Source of the DNA: Agarophyton chilense
Lineage: Eukaryota > Rhodophyta > Florideophyceae > Gracilariales > Gracilariaceae
NCBI GenBank assembly: GCA_030374765.1
Contig: JARGXX010000071.1
Coordinates: 2,046,001 to 2,110,000, forward strand
DNA: 64,000 bases
Direction: 5' to 3'
The translations under genes and the position numbers were made by a program. Positions 21,993 to 31,876 of the stretch are shown here, in pieces. The notes under the pieces were generated by a model. It searched no databases. It worked only from the letters and a program-made list of their open reading frames with translations, and had not been told where the DNA came from. The number at the start of each line of letters is the position of its first letter. Within the stretch, counting starts at the first letter, position 1.

Positions 21993-22250
21993 TCATACTA
22001 GCATTCCGAAAACACAGAAGTTCTGCCCTCCTGTGATATCGACTTCTTCAAGAAGAACAGAGTTTGGAATTTTCAAATCGACAATCCGTTCAACGGCTTT
22101 TGTAAGAAGATCATCGACTTCTTCAAAAGCTAGAGCCCCAAATCCGGATGCCAAGCGATGGAGTTTATCGTACAACGCTTTCCCATTGGCCCATTTGAGA
22201 TAAGTTCGTACTTCTTTTTCCGCCGCCTTGTGAATGAAAGCATCGACGTC
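21993..22250 (-). pseudogene. 3' fragment of an unknown protein gene
   Basis: The minus strand has a coding-like frame after a stop at about 22258: DVDAFIHKAAEKEVRTYLKW, then LYDKLHRLASGFGALAFEEV and DDLLTKAVERIVDL, ending GGQNFCVFGMLV and TGA (21993-21995). The amphipathic helical pattern and acidic/hydrophobic balance are convincing as coding sequence, but I do not recognise the family. Just upstream on the same strand (22440-22290) another frame reads GDALQRASKEMRSFLYEG, possibly an earlier part of the same gene out of frame. No start codon is found. Gene fragment or last exon. Confidence 0.4.
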
Positions 22251-22440
22251 TATTATTTAGTTGCGTGGACCTATCTCAGCTTTTGAAGCTTATTCTTCAG
22301 CGCCTTCATATAAAAAACTCCGCATTTCTTTCGAAGCTCGCTGTAGTGCATCGCCAAGGGCGGCGGAAACACACGAAGATGTCCGAATCTTCCTCCAAGG
22401 AGGGTAGAACGGCGACGGAGCCTCTCCGGAGTGAACACGA

Positions 22441-23198
22441 CTAAGTCGGGGTGTAAGGCCGAGGTTCACCGGCACGCCAAGCGGCGAGAGTGCGGGATGC
22501 TAGAAAAGAGCAGACCGGGTATGAGCTGTATTCCACGGGAGTGGGCAAGTCTCGAGATCGAGTAGTGTACCCACGGGAGTGGCGGAAAACACGGTAAGCC
22601 GGCGCGCGACGAACGCGGGAGCGGCACGAACAACCAACCACAAAGCAAAAGGGGGAGCTACCACGAGAGTGGGTAAGCGATAAAGGGGGGACCACCCAGT
22701 GGGGGCGATCGGGGGCATGGGCCACGAGAGCCAAAAGAAATATGTAGCAAACCCAATACTGGGGCGAGAACACGGCAGTGGTATGAACAGTATACACGCT
22801 AGAAGCGGTGAGTCTCCTGTTGACGCAGGGTGGATAAGGGTACCGTTAGTAACGCGGCTTCACCTCCGTAGAGTGTGGAAGACTCGCGAAAGCGGAAAAA
22901 GACTTAGAGCCAAGAACCCTGGTTGGGGAGGTTTACTGAGTGTCAGGGCGAGATCGCCCTGGCACTATATAGTGTAGAATACTGTAAAGAGCTCCCTAAC
23001 CTAGTGTAATAAAGTTAAATAAATAGAGAAATATCCAGCTATGCTGTGCCAACCTGTCCTGGGCCACCCGTGGTACACGTGGGTAAGTCACACCCGAATC
23101 GGGGCCACGGCGCACGTCCGCCGGTGCACTTCGCGTACAACGCGTATACATCTGGCTACGCCAGCCCGCTAGTAGCGGTATTACTCATAGATCTCACA
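22441..23198 (+). repeat. LTR-like block with repeated CCACGRGAGTGG motifs
   Basis: A GC-rich stretch (22441-22930) carries CCACGGGAGTGG at 22533 and 22571, CCACGAGAGTGG at 22671 and a partial copy at 22722. It is followed by GGTTGGGGAGG and a segment from 22941 that starts TGTCAGGGCGA, contains an 8-bp inverted repeat (CAGGGCGA..TCGCCCTG, 22944-22961), has AATAAA-like sites near 23009 and ends with ...CTCACA (23198). The TGT..ACA ends, inverted repeat and purine tract before it suggest a solo or 3' LTR of another retroelement. I found no second copy or target duplication in the window. Confidence 0.3.
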
Positions 23199-23244
23199 AG
23201 TATCGCCCGAGGCGGAAAAACAACCAAGTCCTAGAAAACGGCCC

Positions 23245-24920
23245 TCACGAGGGTTGCACTTCACTCGCATACACCATCGAAACAAGCCCCTTAGGGCTTG
23301 ACTTCCAGCAATTATCAAAGAATATTTCGATGTCAATGTAGTCATGAAGAACTTGTCTAAGTTGAGGTACAAGGAGTATGTATTCAATGTACGTAAACGC
23401 ATATATCAATGTGTGCCTGCACGGGAAACCCATAAACTCCATCTTTTTACACTGACATTTTGCGACCAGTTGCTTCTCTCCTCCTCTATCGTCAACTGTT
23501 TCTTTCCGTGCGAAGAGCACTTTCAAAGGCATAGATGGTCTGTGAAATTTGGAGTTTTCCGTCTTACGAATAAGATGAACACTCCAAGTGAGTTCGAAAC
23601 AAGCAACAGACCCAATTGTAGCCCCGTAGATCAATTGAATTTCATGCCAGTGCACATCTTCTAATGTGGACAATTAGGCACGTTGAATACCGTAATTGTT
23701 GGCTGTATCTAGGCTAGTCTCCCTAAAATTCGTGAGAGCGTAGCTTGTATACTCTGAAATGAGCTCACATAGAAGTATGGGAGGAATTGGCAAGTGGAAA
23801 TCACAGAAAGACCGGTAAAGTGAGCCCAGTGTCGTCATCCAACGTATTCTAGACTCATTACGAGACTGTGTTGGTTTTCGTGTTAACGTATTTAGATGCT
23901 TTGAAATGACGCTGAATGGAACTTTTTTGGCTAGAACATAAGCCCGATAACTAGAATTAGACGCCTCTGCTTATCCCGTTCCTTGAAAAAGGAACAACTT
24001 CGAGACGGCAATATTTCGGAAACAAGCCACGAGCAATTGTGGTCTACACATATATATGTATATAAACCAAACTGGGAGCTTATTCGTGGACCCGGTAAAG
24101 TACGTTGATGCGAAATTAGCACGCCGTTCAGTGAAGATGAGGAGCGTTTTAGACCATCTCAAATTGAACAAATCTTTAGACATATCTTCGCACCAAGTAC
24201 CTCTTCCGATGCAGCCACACCAGGCGACTACATCTTTCAGTTTGTTCCGGTCAACGTGCCCCTCATCTAGTACAATAAATGACTTCTCGAAGACTTTTTC
24301 GGTCGCGGTGATACAGGCAGCACTCTGGTCCATGCATATAAGAGCAGAGAAGATAGGTATCATCGCCTTAAACCACGTTAGAATATGTACAAAGTCAGCC
24401 TCTGTCTCGCAGCTGATGAACCCCGTAAAGAAAATTAAGTTCAAACCGTCATTAGCTCTCCCTTTGATCAGGAAAAGAAGAAACTTATAGCGGTTGGCGA
24501 CAGATTTACAAGTAAAGGAGATACCAAGCACAACAACAAATGCTTTGTATTCTTTGATACATTCTTTAATCGCCCACCAGGCGGCCGTCATTGTAGATTC
24601 TGAGCTGCAACTAAAAGAGAACTGTTCTCTAGGTCTTCTTCATGTAATTGGACTAATGTCTCGAACGACTTTGCGCATTCCAAGCTCTTTGGATTGCTTA
24701 TGTAGGGTCCATACCCAATCACCTGCCGGACAGATCTTGAATCAATTACTGTATTATAATTGTCCTCTAGATATCTTACGGTATCTGGAAGTGACATGTG
24801 CAGATAGTTTTTCATAAAAAGCGCCACTTTACGCATCTTGGGAGGTAAATTTGTGATCCCGGCTCGGTTAGTAGAAAGTGAGTGATTGTGCTTGGCTTCA
24901 CGGAAGTCAGCAACGTACGA
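23245..24920 (-). pseudogene. Decayed MULE/FAR1-type transposase
   Basis: Minus-strand segments in family order. EAKHNHSLSTNRAGITNLPP (about 24896-24838) is the HNH-L end of a FAR1/WRKY-like DNA-binding region. KVALFMKNYLHMSLPDTVRY follows. The MULE core (24560-24240) has AFVVVLGISFTCKSVANRYK, SCETEADFVHILTWFKAMIP and ALICMDQSAACITATEKVFE, with Asp of the second catalytic block (MDQSAA), then the Cys/His block. The first Asp position (VLGISFTCKS) is changed from the usual D-x-T. SRNESRIRWM matches the T-R-x-E-S linker. At 23480-23420 is a SWIM finger, KCQCKKMEFMGFPCRHTLIY (C-x-C..C-x-H). Frames are broken between blocks. Terminal inverted repeats were not found. Such proteins move Mutator-like elements. 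Confidence 0.7.
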
Positions 24921-25245
24921 CCTCCCCTCTGCTCCTTTCTAAAGCGTCAATGTTTTGATTGTCAGAGAGAATCCACAGAGATTATTCTCGTCATCAATCC
25001 TGCATTTCAATATACATTTCTGGAGGACACGGTTGTCACCTAAAACCCCAGAGTCCCTCTGCACGTCCCTCTTGCAAACAAAGAGAGAGAAATCCTACAT
25101 CTTAGATTCTACCCTATGCTTTCTGCAATGAACCGCACTTCTCGGACTACATAACGACCTGGAGCATTAACCGAAAGGCTTTTCCACTTCCCTCAGAATC
25201 GTTGGACTCTTGTTCCTCAGCAGATAACTTCTCGCTTCTAGTTTT

Positions 25246-25990
25246 CTATCCAGTACCGTCTCTTGATAGAAGCTCCTTGGTTTCTTCCATGCCCGAGACG
25301 TTTAAGAGCTCCAAGGGCACATCCTCGCCCTCATCGAGGTAAAGGAAACGCTGTACGAAGTCTGAATCACCAGTTCCCTCAAGCTCCGAATGATTTACCA
25401 TCCCCTCCTTGTTGCATTCAGTTCTCTTTAAAGCCGAATAAAGAATATCACGTTCCAAAGAATTTAACTATAACACAGGGGTTTTCATCGTCCGGGATGT
25501 ATCCTGTTCGTTCTCTGACCGCGATTTTGCAAATATGGCGTTGTCAATACCAGCGCAGTTGAAGTCACTGAAGTCGTACCCCATGCCATGAACGACGTCT
25601 GCGACATTATATTCAGAGCCAACACTAACTAACACATCTTGTACTGGACGGGATAAGAATCTCGGAGATTTTCGTAGAATACCTTTCATAGTCTTCGGTC
25701 CACATGACTTTGCGCTTGTAATTGTGGTATGTAACCTGTCAGTCGGCCTAACAGTTCCATTCTTTACAACGAACCATCTTTAAAGACATCCACTGCGTCT
25801 TCAGTGTGTTTCGTATTTGAAAGCCCACAGTCTTTGCAGGGAAGCCCTTTTGGTAAAGAGAATTCCAATAACCATCTGCCTTTCCCCTTTACTTGTGCTT
25901 CCAAGTCTGCAATCTGCTTGTCATCGTATTCTTCAGAGCTTCGTATCTCTGGATAAAAGTGATCTCGGAGAACTCCGCGGCGTGGTGTGA
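25246..25990 (-). pseudogene. Coding-like region upstream of the MULE remnant
   Basis: Minus-strand frames are well balanced and nearly continuous: TPRRGVLRDHFYPEIRSSEE, then KGRWLLEFSLPKGLPCKDCG and FKDGSL with a stop (about 25985-25780); SRPVQDVLVSVGSEYNVADV and VVHGMGYDFSDFNCAGID (25689-25468); then NHSELEGTGDSDFVQRFLYL and DEGEDVPLELLNVSGMEE (25458-25246). The family is not recognised. Same strand, position and degree of decay suggest the N-terminal part or a second ORF of the same Mutator-like element. A C-x2-C pair (PCKDCG) is the only motif. Confidence 0.4.
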
Positions 25991-27087
25991 ATGCTTGAGA
26001 TTAACATCTCCGGTCCATTTTTATGTAATACTTTTTGAAGAAACTATGTAAGTAGAACTGCATCCATGGTTACTGTGCTGAAGTCATTTTAATCTTGCGT
26101 TGATGGGGCGAATACCCTCTTTCGCTCTCTTTATGGCATATCTGAAGTATTGAAGCCCATACATAAAGCCTTTTGAGCGCTCTATAGTGGTGAGAAGGTC
26201 TAACACATCTTGGATTTTTCCAATTATGTTTTGCACCCTTGTAGCATGCTTCATATTTAACAATAGACACAGAACTGTAATCTAGATTGCTCTCCATTCG
26301 CTCTTATCAACTAGAGTCGTACTAAGGAAATACATTATCCAATACGTCACAAAGAATCGATTGTACAACATCCTAGTTATCTTTTAACGTAGTTTTTGCG
26401 TTTCGACTATCGAGGAAGGAAAGAAGGCATGTTGTCATTCAAGTGACGAACTTTTGCTCGTACTTGCTCACGAACTTTTCATCGACTAGGTAAATGGATA
26501 GACGGCAATGGAATGCTATCGGAACCGCTTTTATCTCCGTCATCCACGAAATCCACTTTTCGTTCCATCTCGGCGTTTGGCCAAATCCTCTCACAATCGA
26601 GAACCTCGTGTAGTGTTTTAAATAATTTGATGGATTCCGGAAAAACCTCTTTCGCATCTGACACGCTTGCAGAAGTACACGTTTATGGATCCAAACTCGC
26701 ATTATCCCAAATCCCACAACTCGTATTGATGACAGGCTTAAATCCATCTACTCAACGGAAAAACGTCTACAGGCAAGGGGATGTAGAACTAGATGCCGCT
26801 CCCGAAGAGGCTACATCCGTCGAGAATAACGATGGTGATGACCGGCGCTATACATCGAGATACAGAAATCGAAAATTCTCTTGTCAAGAATCCTCGTATA
26901 CACCGTGAATCTTCAGGCATACCGAATTTCAATTACGGAGAAGCACGGAAGGATACCTTACTCGGGTCGAGATTGAAGGAGTATTGCTCCCGAAACAACT
27001 CGAAGACGTCAGAGACCGTTCGTAAGGAGCAGATTGAAAGAAAGCTGGTATTTGATGTATATGACTGAAATTCGAAATCATGCGTAG
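25991..27087. other. No intact gene; possible element remains
   Basis: The minus strand at 26664-26480 has a short coding-like frame (DAKEVFPESIKLFKTLHEVL). The plus strand at 26793-27068 has another (SGIPNFNYGEARKDTLLGSR). Neither has a recognisable domain and they overlap in part, so I do not call a gene. Confidence 0.3.
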
Positions 27088-27089
27088 TA

Positions 27090-27190
27090 CACCCAGTGAC
27101 CGCAACTAATTTAGGCCACATTAAAACGGTGCTCTCTTCCGCACTGCGGCTCACGCATATTAATGTGGCCTACATTAATATTTGTACCCA
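27090..27190 (+). repeat. Left terminal/subterminal inverted repeat
   Basis: The outer 21 bp match the right end exactly. The inner part carries the TAATGTGGCCTACATTA near-palindrome, probably binding sites for the transposase. Confidence 0.85.
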
Positions 27191-27334
27191 CATTAAATCG
27201 GTCAAGTCTCAAATGGTGTGGGCTACATTATATGAAAAGGTAGAAATTAATGTGGCTTCAAAAAACAAGCATTTTTTAATTGACTATTGCTGACCAATAT
27301 CATATTAACCGCTTTCAACAAATGGAATGACTGA

Positions 27335-28540
27335 TTACCCTTCAAAATGGTGACGATACTTTCTGATATTCTCCTGGAGATTTGGGAATAGCTGCATCTC
27401 CTCCCATAACCCATTCACATTCAAAGACATTCCAGTCCGGATTATCGCCTTGCGAGCATAAGTCAAACCATTCACATATCTCTGTGCGTTCACATCTTGC
27501 ACAGCCATCATCCCCAAACGCAGAAAAAAAGTGCTTACCGGGTTCTCAACTTTTCCTGAACATGGCCACACTCCCTTCGAAATCATTTACAACTTGTGAG
27601 CCTCCCATTGCGTGCACGACGCCTTTTTAATCTTCTGAATTACAAACAAGTCATCTGGTTGTATTAAATGCGTCACATTCTTGGGGAAGTAACGAGTTGC
27701 GGTGTTAATGGCATTCGAAGCGTGTTTAAGCTCTTCAGTTTCTGCATGGTCGCTGCAGTTGTCCAAGAAAGAACTCGTTCTCTTCAATGTCATAGCTTTT
27801 TGATGACTTTTTTCTCCTTTAACCATTCCGTCATCTCTTTTTTACCCATCCATACCTTTGGCCCAGATCGATATGAAGCACCGCAGAAATCATCGAGCAC
27901 AATACTGATAGGATACGACCTTGATTTGTTCTGGAAAATCATGAAAACCGGTTGAATACCAGCGTCTCTACCACCAGAAATGCGAACTACCACGGTCATA
28001 ACCTCACCCCCGGAAACCACATCAGCGTGTTTTACTTCCTTCTCACCACAAAAGCCTAAAGTTTTTCCGTTGTCAGCATTTATTATGAAATGAGTTTCAT
28101 CCGAATTTTCGACGTTGTGTTCTTCAAGTTCTTTGTTTTCAAAAGCCCTCTTCATTTGACCGAGATGAAACGCAAATTATTTCTCAATGAGAGCTTCTTT
28201 ATTCGGGGACAACAGGTGCTTCCCTGTGAGAGAGCGACTCACGATTCTATGGCGCTCCGTAAACCCTTGCACCAAGCGCCGAGTAACGCATACTGGAATT
28301 TGTTCTTCGCTCTGCGCATCAACCATATCCTAAAAGAACGACTATGTTGATGAGAAAGATATCAGAAAAATTGCAAGGGAGTGAATAGTCTTCCAACTGA
28401 ATTTTACACCAAGTTTGCGAAGGCGGTCGAACTTTTCTACCATATCATGCTGTAACGCTTGCACCCATAGCCTTATTTTGCGCCCTCGATTGGTCTTGGC
28501 CTTAAAGCTAACCCCTTTTTAATCCATTTTAAGTGTTACG
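27335..28540 (-). pseudogene. DDE_1 (pogo/Tigger-like) transposase, broken
   Basis: Minus strand in order: an N-terminal helix region WVQALQHDMVEKFDRLRKLG, then VKFSWKTIHSLAIF (about 28460-28380); HRIVSRSLTGKHLLSPNKEA (about 28240), the region before the core; HNVENSDETHFIINADNGKT with the first catalytic Asp (N-x-D-E-T); TVVVRISGGRDAGIQPVFMI and FQNKSRSYPI; LDNCSDHAETEE (second Asp, D-N-C-S-x-H); and NVTHLIQPDDLFVIQKIKKA (third Asp, Q-P-x-D). All three catalytic Asp survive. Defects are an in-frame TAA at 28177-28179 and frame breaks near 28370, 27800 and 27590. DDD transposases of this kind cut and paste at TA. Confidence 0.85.
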
Positions 28541-29097
28541 AGTAACAAAAGTGCTCACACCGTTTGCGAAAACTGTCTCATCATGATTGACGAATTGTTT
28601 ACGATTTCTTCAGAGACGGCTTGCTTTCTGAAGATAAATTTTTTGAGAAGCACGAAACAGAGAGGCGAAGTGTTTCGCAGCTTTTGATGGGGTTTTTCGG
28701 CCCTTGTCTGTTGCTTTCTGCAATCATCCACTGTGTCATTTTAACTCTTTTTGCGACAAAAAGTAAAATATGAGCCGCATGACATTGTGCTTTTGGTTTG
28801 GTTGCGGTGAGAGACCGAACCTTTTCGTTTGTCTGAACATGGGGTGCAGGATCGGAAATATCAAGGGGTTTAGATAACTGGTGTGCTTTTTGATGTGCTT
28901 TCTTCTCAAATACCGCGGCAATGGGTGATGCCGAGAGTGATTTTATGCTTCAGAACTTTTTCAATACCAAAAGAAGACAATGGCCGCGAGTAAAGATCAT
29001 GGGGTGACCGCTGATTGCTCAAAACAGCTTTCTGTCTGTAACAGTGGTTGATTTGTCTCTTTTTCGGTTTCAATTGCTATCGTTTCCCGCCGTTTTG

Positions 29098-29245
29098 GCT
29101 ACATTAAACAGTGTGGGCACCTCTTTAATGTGGGCTACATTAATTGTTTCACAGGCTGAACGTATGTGACCAGAAATAGTGTGGGCTACATTGATTGCGG
29201 TACCCACATTAATTTCCCACCCACATTAGTTGCGGTCACTGGGTG
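29098..29245 (-). repeat. Right terminal/subterminal inverted repeat
   Basis: The outer 21 bp are the exact inverse of the left end. Inside it are at least four GTGGG..TACATT units, more than at the left end. Confidence 0.85.
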
Positions 29246-29247
29246 TA

Positions 29248-29726
29248 AAATTTAGTTGAATGATCATAGCATGGTATTCACGTGTACTACTATTTGTCAG
29301 GATTCAAAAACTTTGCAAGCCTGCTGTGACTGTCGGAATATATGCTTTGTTTTGCAATTGGAGCGCGTGACATTTGGACCGAGCATTAAATTATTAAAAA
29401 TCGTAGTTCGCGGATACACACGTTCATGCACGCTTGAACGTAAGAACGGCCCTCACAATCTCCTGCACTCAGTTCGAGACATATGCGAAGAGAAAGGAAC
29501 CGAAGACTTCCTACGTTCTGCCCCCCATACATCCATATTTCTCGATCATTAAATGCTAGCTATGTTGCAGTTACATGTATATGAACGCAAAAGCCAACCC
29601 CCAAAGCTGCAAAGATGAAATTTCTTTTTTGGGCTCGCACGAAAACTGCTTCCGAAAGACAGCAAACCAAAGCCATTATCAACCTTCAAAGCGAAGAAGG
29701 CGGTAACTCTTGTAAAGAAAAACTGC
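29248..29726. other. No gene supported
   Basis: Spacer between the Tc1/mariner element and the first host gene. A 98-codon plus-strand ORF (29256-29552) has no recognisable domain. Confidence 0.4.
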
Positions 29727-30325
29727 TTATTCTTTATCTTGGTCAAGACTCTTTATGAATTCCATGTATTCCCTCTGCTCATCTGTGAGACCATCACCCC
29801 CCTCAGCAGCATGTTCGGCAAGAGCTTGTTGTACTTCACTTGATTCCAATACGCTTTTTGCCGCGCCCATCCAGAACTCTGTTTCCTTGCGTGGGTCTCG
29901 TCCAAATGCATCCTTGAACGACAACCTCTGTCAGAGTTTGAGAGAAAGTATTCACAAAATAAATATTAACGTACCGTATCCGACGTTGGGTCGAATTTGT
30001 ACCTAAAGCGTCTTTCCTGAGAGCCTTGCTCCCCTTCGCCTCTGGGAACTTCCTCTTTATGATTCTCATTGGCTTCTAAATTCGACATGATTCGTGACTT
30101 TTGCGTCACTGCAACATGATATGTTCGTTGACTTCGAAGCCGCTCCATGAATCCTGTAGAACACACGTATCCTGCCTTAATCGAAATTGAAAAGGGGCTC
30201 ACAAAGGCTTCTACGGGCAGGCGAACTTGCCCGTTTCCATGAAAATGTAGCTTTACCTTAGATGAAATGGAAGCTTTGTTGAAGACTGTGTTGATAGGTT
30301 CCGTCAACCAATTCGAGCCAGCCAT
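29727..30325 (-). CDS. Unknown two-exon protein, 183 aa
   Basis: Exon 1 is 30325-29975 and exon 2 is 29927-29727, with a 47-bp intron (29928-29974) that has GTACGT and CAG ends. The phase-0 junction gives FDPTSDT-RLSFKDAFG. The N-terminal half is Ser/Lys/Val rich (FNKASISSKVKLHFHGNGQV), possibly beta-structured or an organelle leader. A basic/acidic linker follows (NHKEEVPRGEGEQGSQERRF). The exon-2 part is helical and acidic (KSVLESSEVQQALAEHAAEG, EYMEFIKSLDQDKE). Family not recognised. The start at 30325 is the first Met of the open frame. The gene diverges from RnpA across 446 bp, which may be a shared promoter. Confidence 0.6.
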
Positions 30326-30771
30326 GGGTCTTCACACAACTCAAGCAATGATGTATTGCAACGCGTCCTAGGCGTCAAAGAGGGGTTTGCATGAAAGTTG
30401 AGAGACTGGACGTAGAAGCAACAAGTCTGGTCCAATCGCCAGAGTGGCACAAAGTAATTGCCACCGAACTCCGGAATGCATCATCATCGTTCCTGCCTAT
30501 GGCGCGCAAGCACACTTCTGCCTGTCAAATTACTTGATTATTGAAAGGGTACAGTTGAGGTGTTTGGAGATTGTAAGTTGATCTGAAGTGTGCGCTCAAT
30601 ATCATTTCAGTGTTTCAAATCATCTCAAAAATCCTTAATGATATCTACCCCCACTCACTTGCAGTATTTCCTAGCTAATGATCGTGATGAACAGCTGTGC
30701 CCTTTCCGCGTTCCATAGCAAGGTTCCCACGTCCAGGGTTGCTGAAGCGGATCAAGTGAGTTGAATTTGAT
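30326..30771. other. Divergent intergenic region
   Basis: 446 bp between two divergently transcribed genes. An ATG at 30679 begins a short frame ending at GATCAA-GTGAGT, which could be a small 5' exon of the RnpA gene. The phases do not fit the best acceptor (TTTTCAG before GACGGCGG), so I left it out. Confidence 0.35.
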
Positions 30772-31512
30772 ATGCAGAGTTTTATAGCACCGGTATTTTC
30801 AGGACGGCGGCATCTTCCAATCAAATGCTGCGACGAATCGATTCCACAAGCTCGGCGCTTAAGTCTTCCAACTTTTCGGGAACGAAGATACTTAAAAGAA
30901 ATGCATATCGAGAGAGCGAAAGGAAGACCTACTATGTATGCAGCCATGGAGACTTGTAATCTTCTGGTTTGGCCTTTGATCGTGACAAAACCGCAAGATG
31001 ATAGATATGCTACTTCGTTTGCCGAGTTTATGGAAAGGATGAACGAAGAATATGATTTTGAAAACGGAGAACCTGAGTTCGACCACGAGCATCCTATTCG
31101 CGCTGCATCGAAGGAAGCTTCAAGAGGAGACAGTTTAATTCTTGGTGATGAACTGGCACTCGCACAACAGATTGAAGATGTTGATGATCCACGGCTTCAA
31201 CCCCAGGCAATTCGTTTTGACATTCCTACATGGGCTTACATAGTTCGTGTAAGGGCCCCGAAGAGCGTTCTAGGAAAACGAGCCATTCAACGAAATCGCG
31301 TGAAAAGACGAATACGAGCCGCTGCCGCACAGATCATGCCGAACCACGCTAAGCGTGGATACGAGTATATTTTCTCTGCCTTTCCAGAGTGTTTAACCTC
31401 ACCTTTCTCAGTAATTTTGGGTGATGTAGAACGTTCGTTACGCAATACATATTTGTGGAAAGATCATATGACTGAGGAAGAACTCCGAAGGAATATGTAC
31501 TGCAAACGTTAG
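30772..31512 (+). CDS. rnpA: Nuclear-encoded bacterial-type RNase P protein (RnpA-like)
   Basis: 246 residues. The last 80 hold the RNase P protein signature: VRAPKSVLGKRAIQRNRVKR, then RIRAAAAQIMP, matching the R-N-R-x-K-R RNA-binding helix of RnpA (G-K-A-x-x-R-N-R-x-K-R-x-x-R). After it, RGYEYIFSAFPECLTSPFSV and LGDVERSL match the G-x-D-x-x-(I/V)...F..L..DL end. Bacterial RnpA is about 120 residues. Here about 150 extra N-terminal residues could include an organelle leader (SFIAPVFSGRRHLPIKCCDE is Arg-rich with few acids) and an acidic middle (NEEYDFENGEPEFDHEHP). It would assist the RNA subunit in 5' processing of tRNAs, presumably in plastid or mitochondrion. An upstream in-frame TGA (30763-30765) limits the start to 30772 unless a small 5' exon exists. 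Confidence 0.75.
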   Translation: MQSFIAPVFSGRRHLPIKCCDESIPQARRLSLPTFRERRYLKEMHIERAKGRPTMYAAMETCNLLVWPLIVTKPQDDRYATSFAEFMERMNEEYDFENGEPEFDHEHPIRAASKEASRGDSLILGDELALAQQIEDVDDPRLQPQAIRFDIPTWAYIVRVRAPKSVLGKRAIQRNRVKRRIRAAAAQIMPNHAKRGYEYIFSAFPECLTSPFSVILGDVERSLRNTYLWKDHMTEEELRRNMYCKR

Positions 31513-31876
31513 GAATTTTTTAATCCCCAAACCAACATGGATAGTACTAAGCACGCTCAATAGTTTCTCGTTTACCAGATCGAAAGCTGTACTCTATTTG
31601 GATGTTAATGAAGTGCACGTGGGTCGCTGTGTGAAAGATGAAGCTAAGGATCTATAAACCAATAAAAGGCGCCGAACGAGAACTCTCCTCGTCATGGTAT
31701 GTTCTCTTTTTCGTAAGTGATGAGTATTCGAAAGTCATCAAATCTCAAAGTCAGAATTGTCGATGAGAACGACGAATGGTGTTTGATGTAAGAATCACAA
31801 GGCTTAAACTCGCTATTCTTTGCGAAGTTTGCGCTGTCGAGCAGGTTTGGAACGCCTCAAAAGATCTGGAGATATA
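31513..31876. other. Convergent spacer, no gene
   Basis: 364 bp between the 3' ends of RnpA and XPNPEP3. Nothing supported. Confidence 0.5.

Larger units (their letters stand above)
27090..29245 (-). mobile_element. Tc1/mariner-superfamily element (pogo/DDE_1 type)
   Basis: A 2156-bp element with a 21-bp perfect terminal inverted repeat CACCCAGTGACCGCAACTAAT (27090 on the plus strand; 29245 inward on the minus). It is flanked by TA at 27088-27089 and 29246-29247, the target duplication of this superfamily. Inside both ends are repeated near-palindromes, TAATGTGGCCTACATTA (27161-27177) and TAATGTGGGCTACATTA (29126-29142), with further ATGTGG..CACATT pieces. The only coding remains are a DDE_1-type transposase on the minus strand. 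Several in-frame stops make the copy non-autonomous. Confidence 0.93.

Noticed and set aside
30679..30758. Small 5' exon for RnpA ending at GTGAGT
   Set aside because: Its phase does not fit the strong acceptor at TTTTCAG, and other acceptors give an intron too short (22 bp).
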